This document shows positions 4,792 to 5,880 of a stretch of 5,880 nucleotides of DNA, one piece after another (position 1 is the stretch's first letter; every line of letters begins with the position of its first letter). Source of the DNA: Methanosarcina sp. UBA5 (GTDB lineage Archaea; Halobacteriota; Methanosarcinia; Methanosarcinales; Methanosarcinaceae); the NCBI RefSeq assembly GCF_002505485.1, contig NZ_DAVG01000136.1, forward strand, positions 3,334 to 9,213, given 5' to 3'. Made by a program: the position numbers and the translations under genes. The notes beneath the pieces are model-generated. The model was not told the DNA's origin. It was given only the letters and a program-made list of their open reading frames with translations, and made no database searches.

Positions 4792-5880
4792 ATGATGAAA
4801 GCGTACCGTTTTAGACTATATCCTACAGTAGAACAATCTAATCAATTAGATCAACATATAGGTAGCTGTAGATTTGTCTATAATTGGGCACTTGATCAGA
4901 AAATTAAAACGTATGAACAAACTAAAAAATCAATTAGTCATTTTGATCTAGATAAAAGACTTCCTGAGTTGAAAAAAGAAAAACCTTTTTTGAAAGACGT
5001 GAATGCTCAATCACTACAGGGCATGACAAAACATGTAGATTCAGCTTTCACTCGATTCTTTAGAGAAAAGAAAGGGTTTCCTAAATTCAAATCTAAAAAG
5101 AATCCTGTTCAAGCTTTTCCTGTACCTCAACACTATTCTGTGAATTTTGAAACTGGTACAGTAAAACTTCCGAAGATAGGGGAGATTAAAGCAGTACTTC
5201 ATAGAAACTTTGTTGGAGAACTGAAAAAGGCTACAGTCTCTAAGACTTGCACGGGAAAGTACTTCATTAGTATTCTTGTAGAAAATAATGAAGAACTTCC
5301 TGTTAAGCAGAAGTTTTCAGAAGAAACAATTGTAGGAATAGATGTGGGTATCAAAGATTTTGCTATACTTTCGACAGGAGAGAAGATTAAAAATCCGAAA
5401 TATCTTAAAAATTCTCTTCAAAGACTTAAATTGCTTCAGAAAAGAGTCAGCCGGAAACAGAAAGGTTCTAAAAATAGAGCAAAAGCAAGACAAAGACTTG
5501 CTATACTCCATGAAAAGATAACTAATCAGAGAAATGATTTTCAGAACAAACTCTCTTTTAAACTCGTTAGCGAAAACCAAGCTATAGCTCTGGAAACTCT
5601 GAATGTTAAAGGTATGCAAAGGAATCATCATTTAGCTCAGGCTATAGGAGATTCTGCATGGAGCTGTTTTGTGACAAAATTAGAGTATAAGGCGGAATGG
5701 CTAGGGAAAACCATTCTGAGAATAGGACAGTTTGAGCCTTCCTCTAAACTTTGTTCAGTTTGTGGATACCATAATTCAGGCCTAACATTAAAGGATAGGG
5801 GATGGACATGTCCAGACTGTAAAACAAAGCATGATAGAGATATCAATGCTGCAATTAACATCAAAAAATTTGCACTCATA
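4792..5880 (+). CDS. tnpB: TnpB RNA-guided nuclease (IS605 OrfB), 3' end beyond the window
   Basis: The frame stays open for 363 codons to the window edge. TnpB is an omegaRNA-guided DNA endonuclease and ancestor of Cas12; it cuts the empty donor site and so helps retain the element. The N-terminus MMKAYRFRLYPTVEQ is the usual opening. The RuvC residues are D184 in GIDVGIKDFAILSTG, E268 in ALETLNVKGM and D350 in HDRDINAAINI (D348 is an alternative). The zinc finger is C321-x2-C324 and C340-x2-C343. Only a short tail should be missing, as the family is about 370-400 residues. ATG 4792 or 4795 fits the family best; the frame also reaches ATG 4747, which would add 15 atypical residues. No clear ribosome-binding site is present. 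The overlapping omegaRNA, normally made from the 3' end of tnpB, is out of view. Confidence 0.96.
   Translation, partial: MMKAYRFRLYPTVEQSNQLDQHIGSCRFVYNWALDQKIKTYEQTKKSISHFDLDKRLPELKKEKPFLKDVNAQSLQGMTKHVDSAFTRFFREKKGFPKFKSKKNPVQAFPVPQHYSVNFETGTVKLPKIGEIKAVLHRNFVGELKKATVSKTCTGKYFISILVENNEELPVKQKFSEETIVGIDVGIKDFAILSTGEKIKNPKYLKNSLQRLKLLQKRVSRKQKGSKNRAKARQRLAILHEKITNQRNDFQNKLSFKLVSENQAIALETLNVKGMQRNHHLAQAIGDSAWSCFVTKLEYKAEWLGKTILRIGQFEPSSKLCSVCGYHNSGLTLKDRGWTCPDCKTKHDRDINAAINIKKFALI

Larger units (their letters stand above)
4294..5880. mobile_element. IS200/IS605-family insertion sequence (IS605/IS608 layout), right end beyond the window
   Basis: The unit has the layout left end, tnpA leftward, tnpB rightward. 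Such elements move as single-stranded circles, use a Y1 HUH transposase and insert 3' of a short target without making target duplications. The left boundary is placed after TTAC (4290-4293), 18 bases before the hairpin foot. Both genes keep every catalytic residue, so the element looks potentially autonomous. It is AT-rich compared with tfb and trm5. The right end and omegaRNA are not visible. Confidence 0.85.

Noticed and set aside
5317..5879. - strand frames opposite tnpB
   Set aside because: They overlap the RuvC and zinc-finger coding region, which is intact on the + strand.

Overview
The window looks like chromosomal DNA from a methanogenic archaeon, most likely Methanosarcina or a close relative. 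It carries an archaeal TFB, an archaeal-type Trm5 very similar to the Methanocaldococcus enzyme, an intron-less tRNA-Thr without encoded CCA, BRE/TATA-like promoters, strong GGAGGT/AAGGTGAT ribosome-binding sites, and long AT-rich intergenic DNA with IS200/IS605 elements. The genus is inferred from sequence character only; no database was searched.

The left half (1-3275) is ordinary core genome, all on the + strand: the general transcription factor TFB (108-1121), a LysE/RhtB-type exporter (1285-1941), the tRNA m1G37 methyltransferase Trm5 (2026-3036), and tRNA-Thr(CGU) (3204-3275). Two short tandem-repeat tracts lie here. One is a 21-nt unit repeated twice before trm5. The other is a degenerate 20-nt unit in about five copies that begins inside the last trm5 codons.

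The right half is an accessory zone. From 3276 to 4293 it is AT-rich and made of debris: a 35-50 codon Cys-rich small ORF whose ribosome-binding site and start lie in a strong predicted RNA fold (3408-3530); a probable decayed tnpB 3' end (3701-3862) with two in-frame TAG codons; a MITE-like inverted-repeat unit (3910-4038); and a 75-residue C-terminal gene fragment on the - strand (4066-4293) that ends in a membrane segment. That fragment stops exactly where the left end of an IS605-type element is predicted.

From about 4294 to beyond the window end lies an apparently intact IS605-type (IS608-like) transposon. It has a left-end hairpin with IS608-like cleavage and guide tetranucleotides, the Y1 HUH transposase tnpA on the - strand, and the divergent RNA-guided nuclease gene tnpB on the + strand, still open at base 5880. 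tnpB has all its catalytic and zinc-binding residues. Its 3' end, the omegaRNA and the transposon right end lie outside the window.

The points most worth following are the gene interruption at the TTAC junction, the TAM that the left end predicts for this TnpB, and the structured small-ORF locus between the tRNA and the transposon debris.
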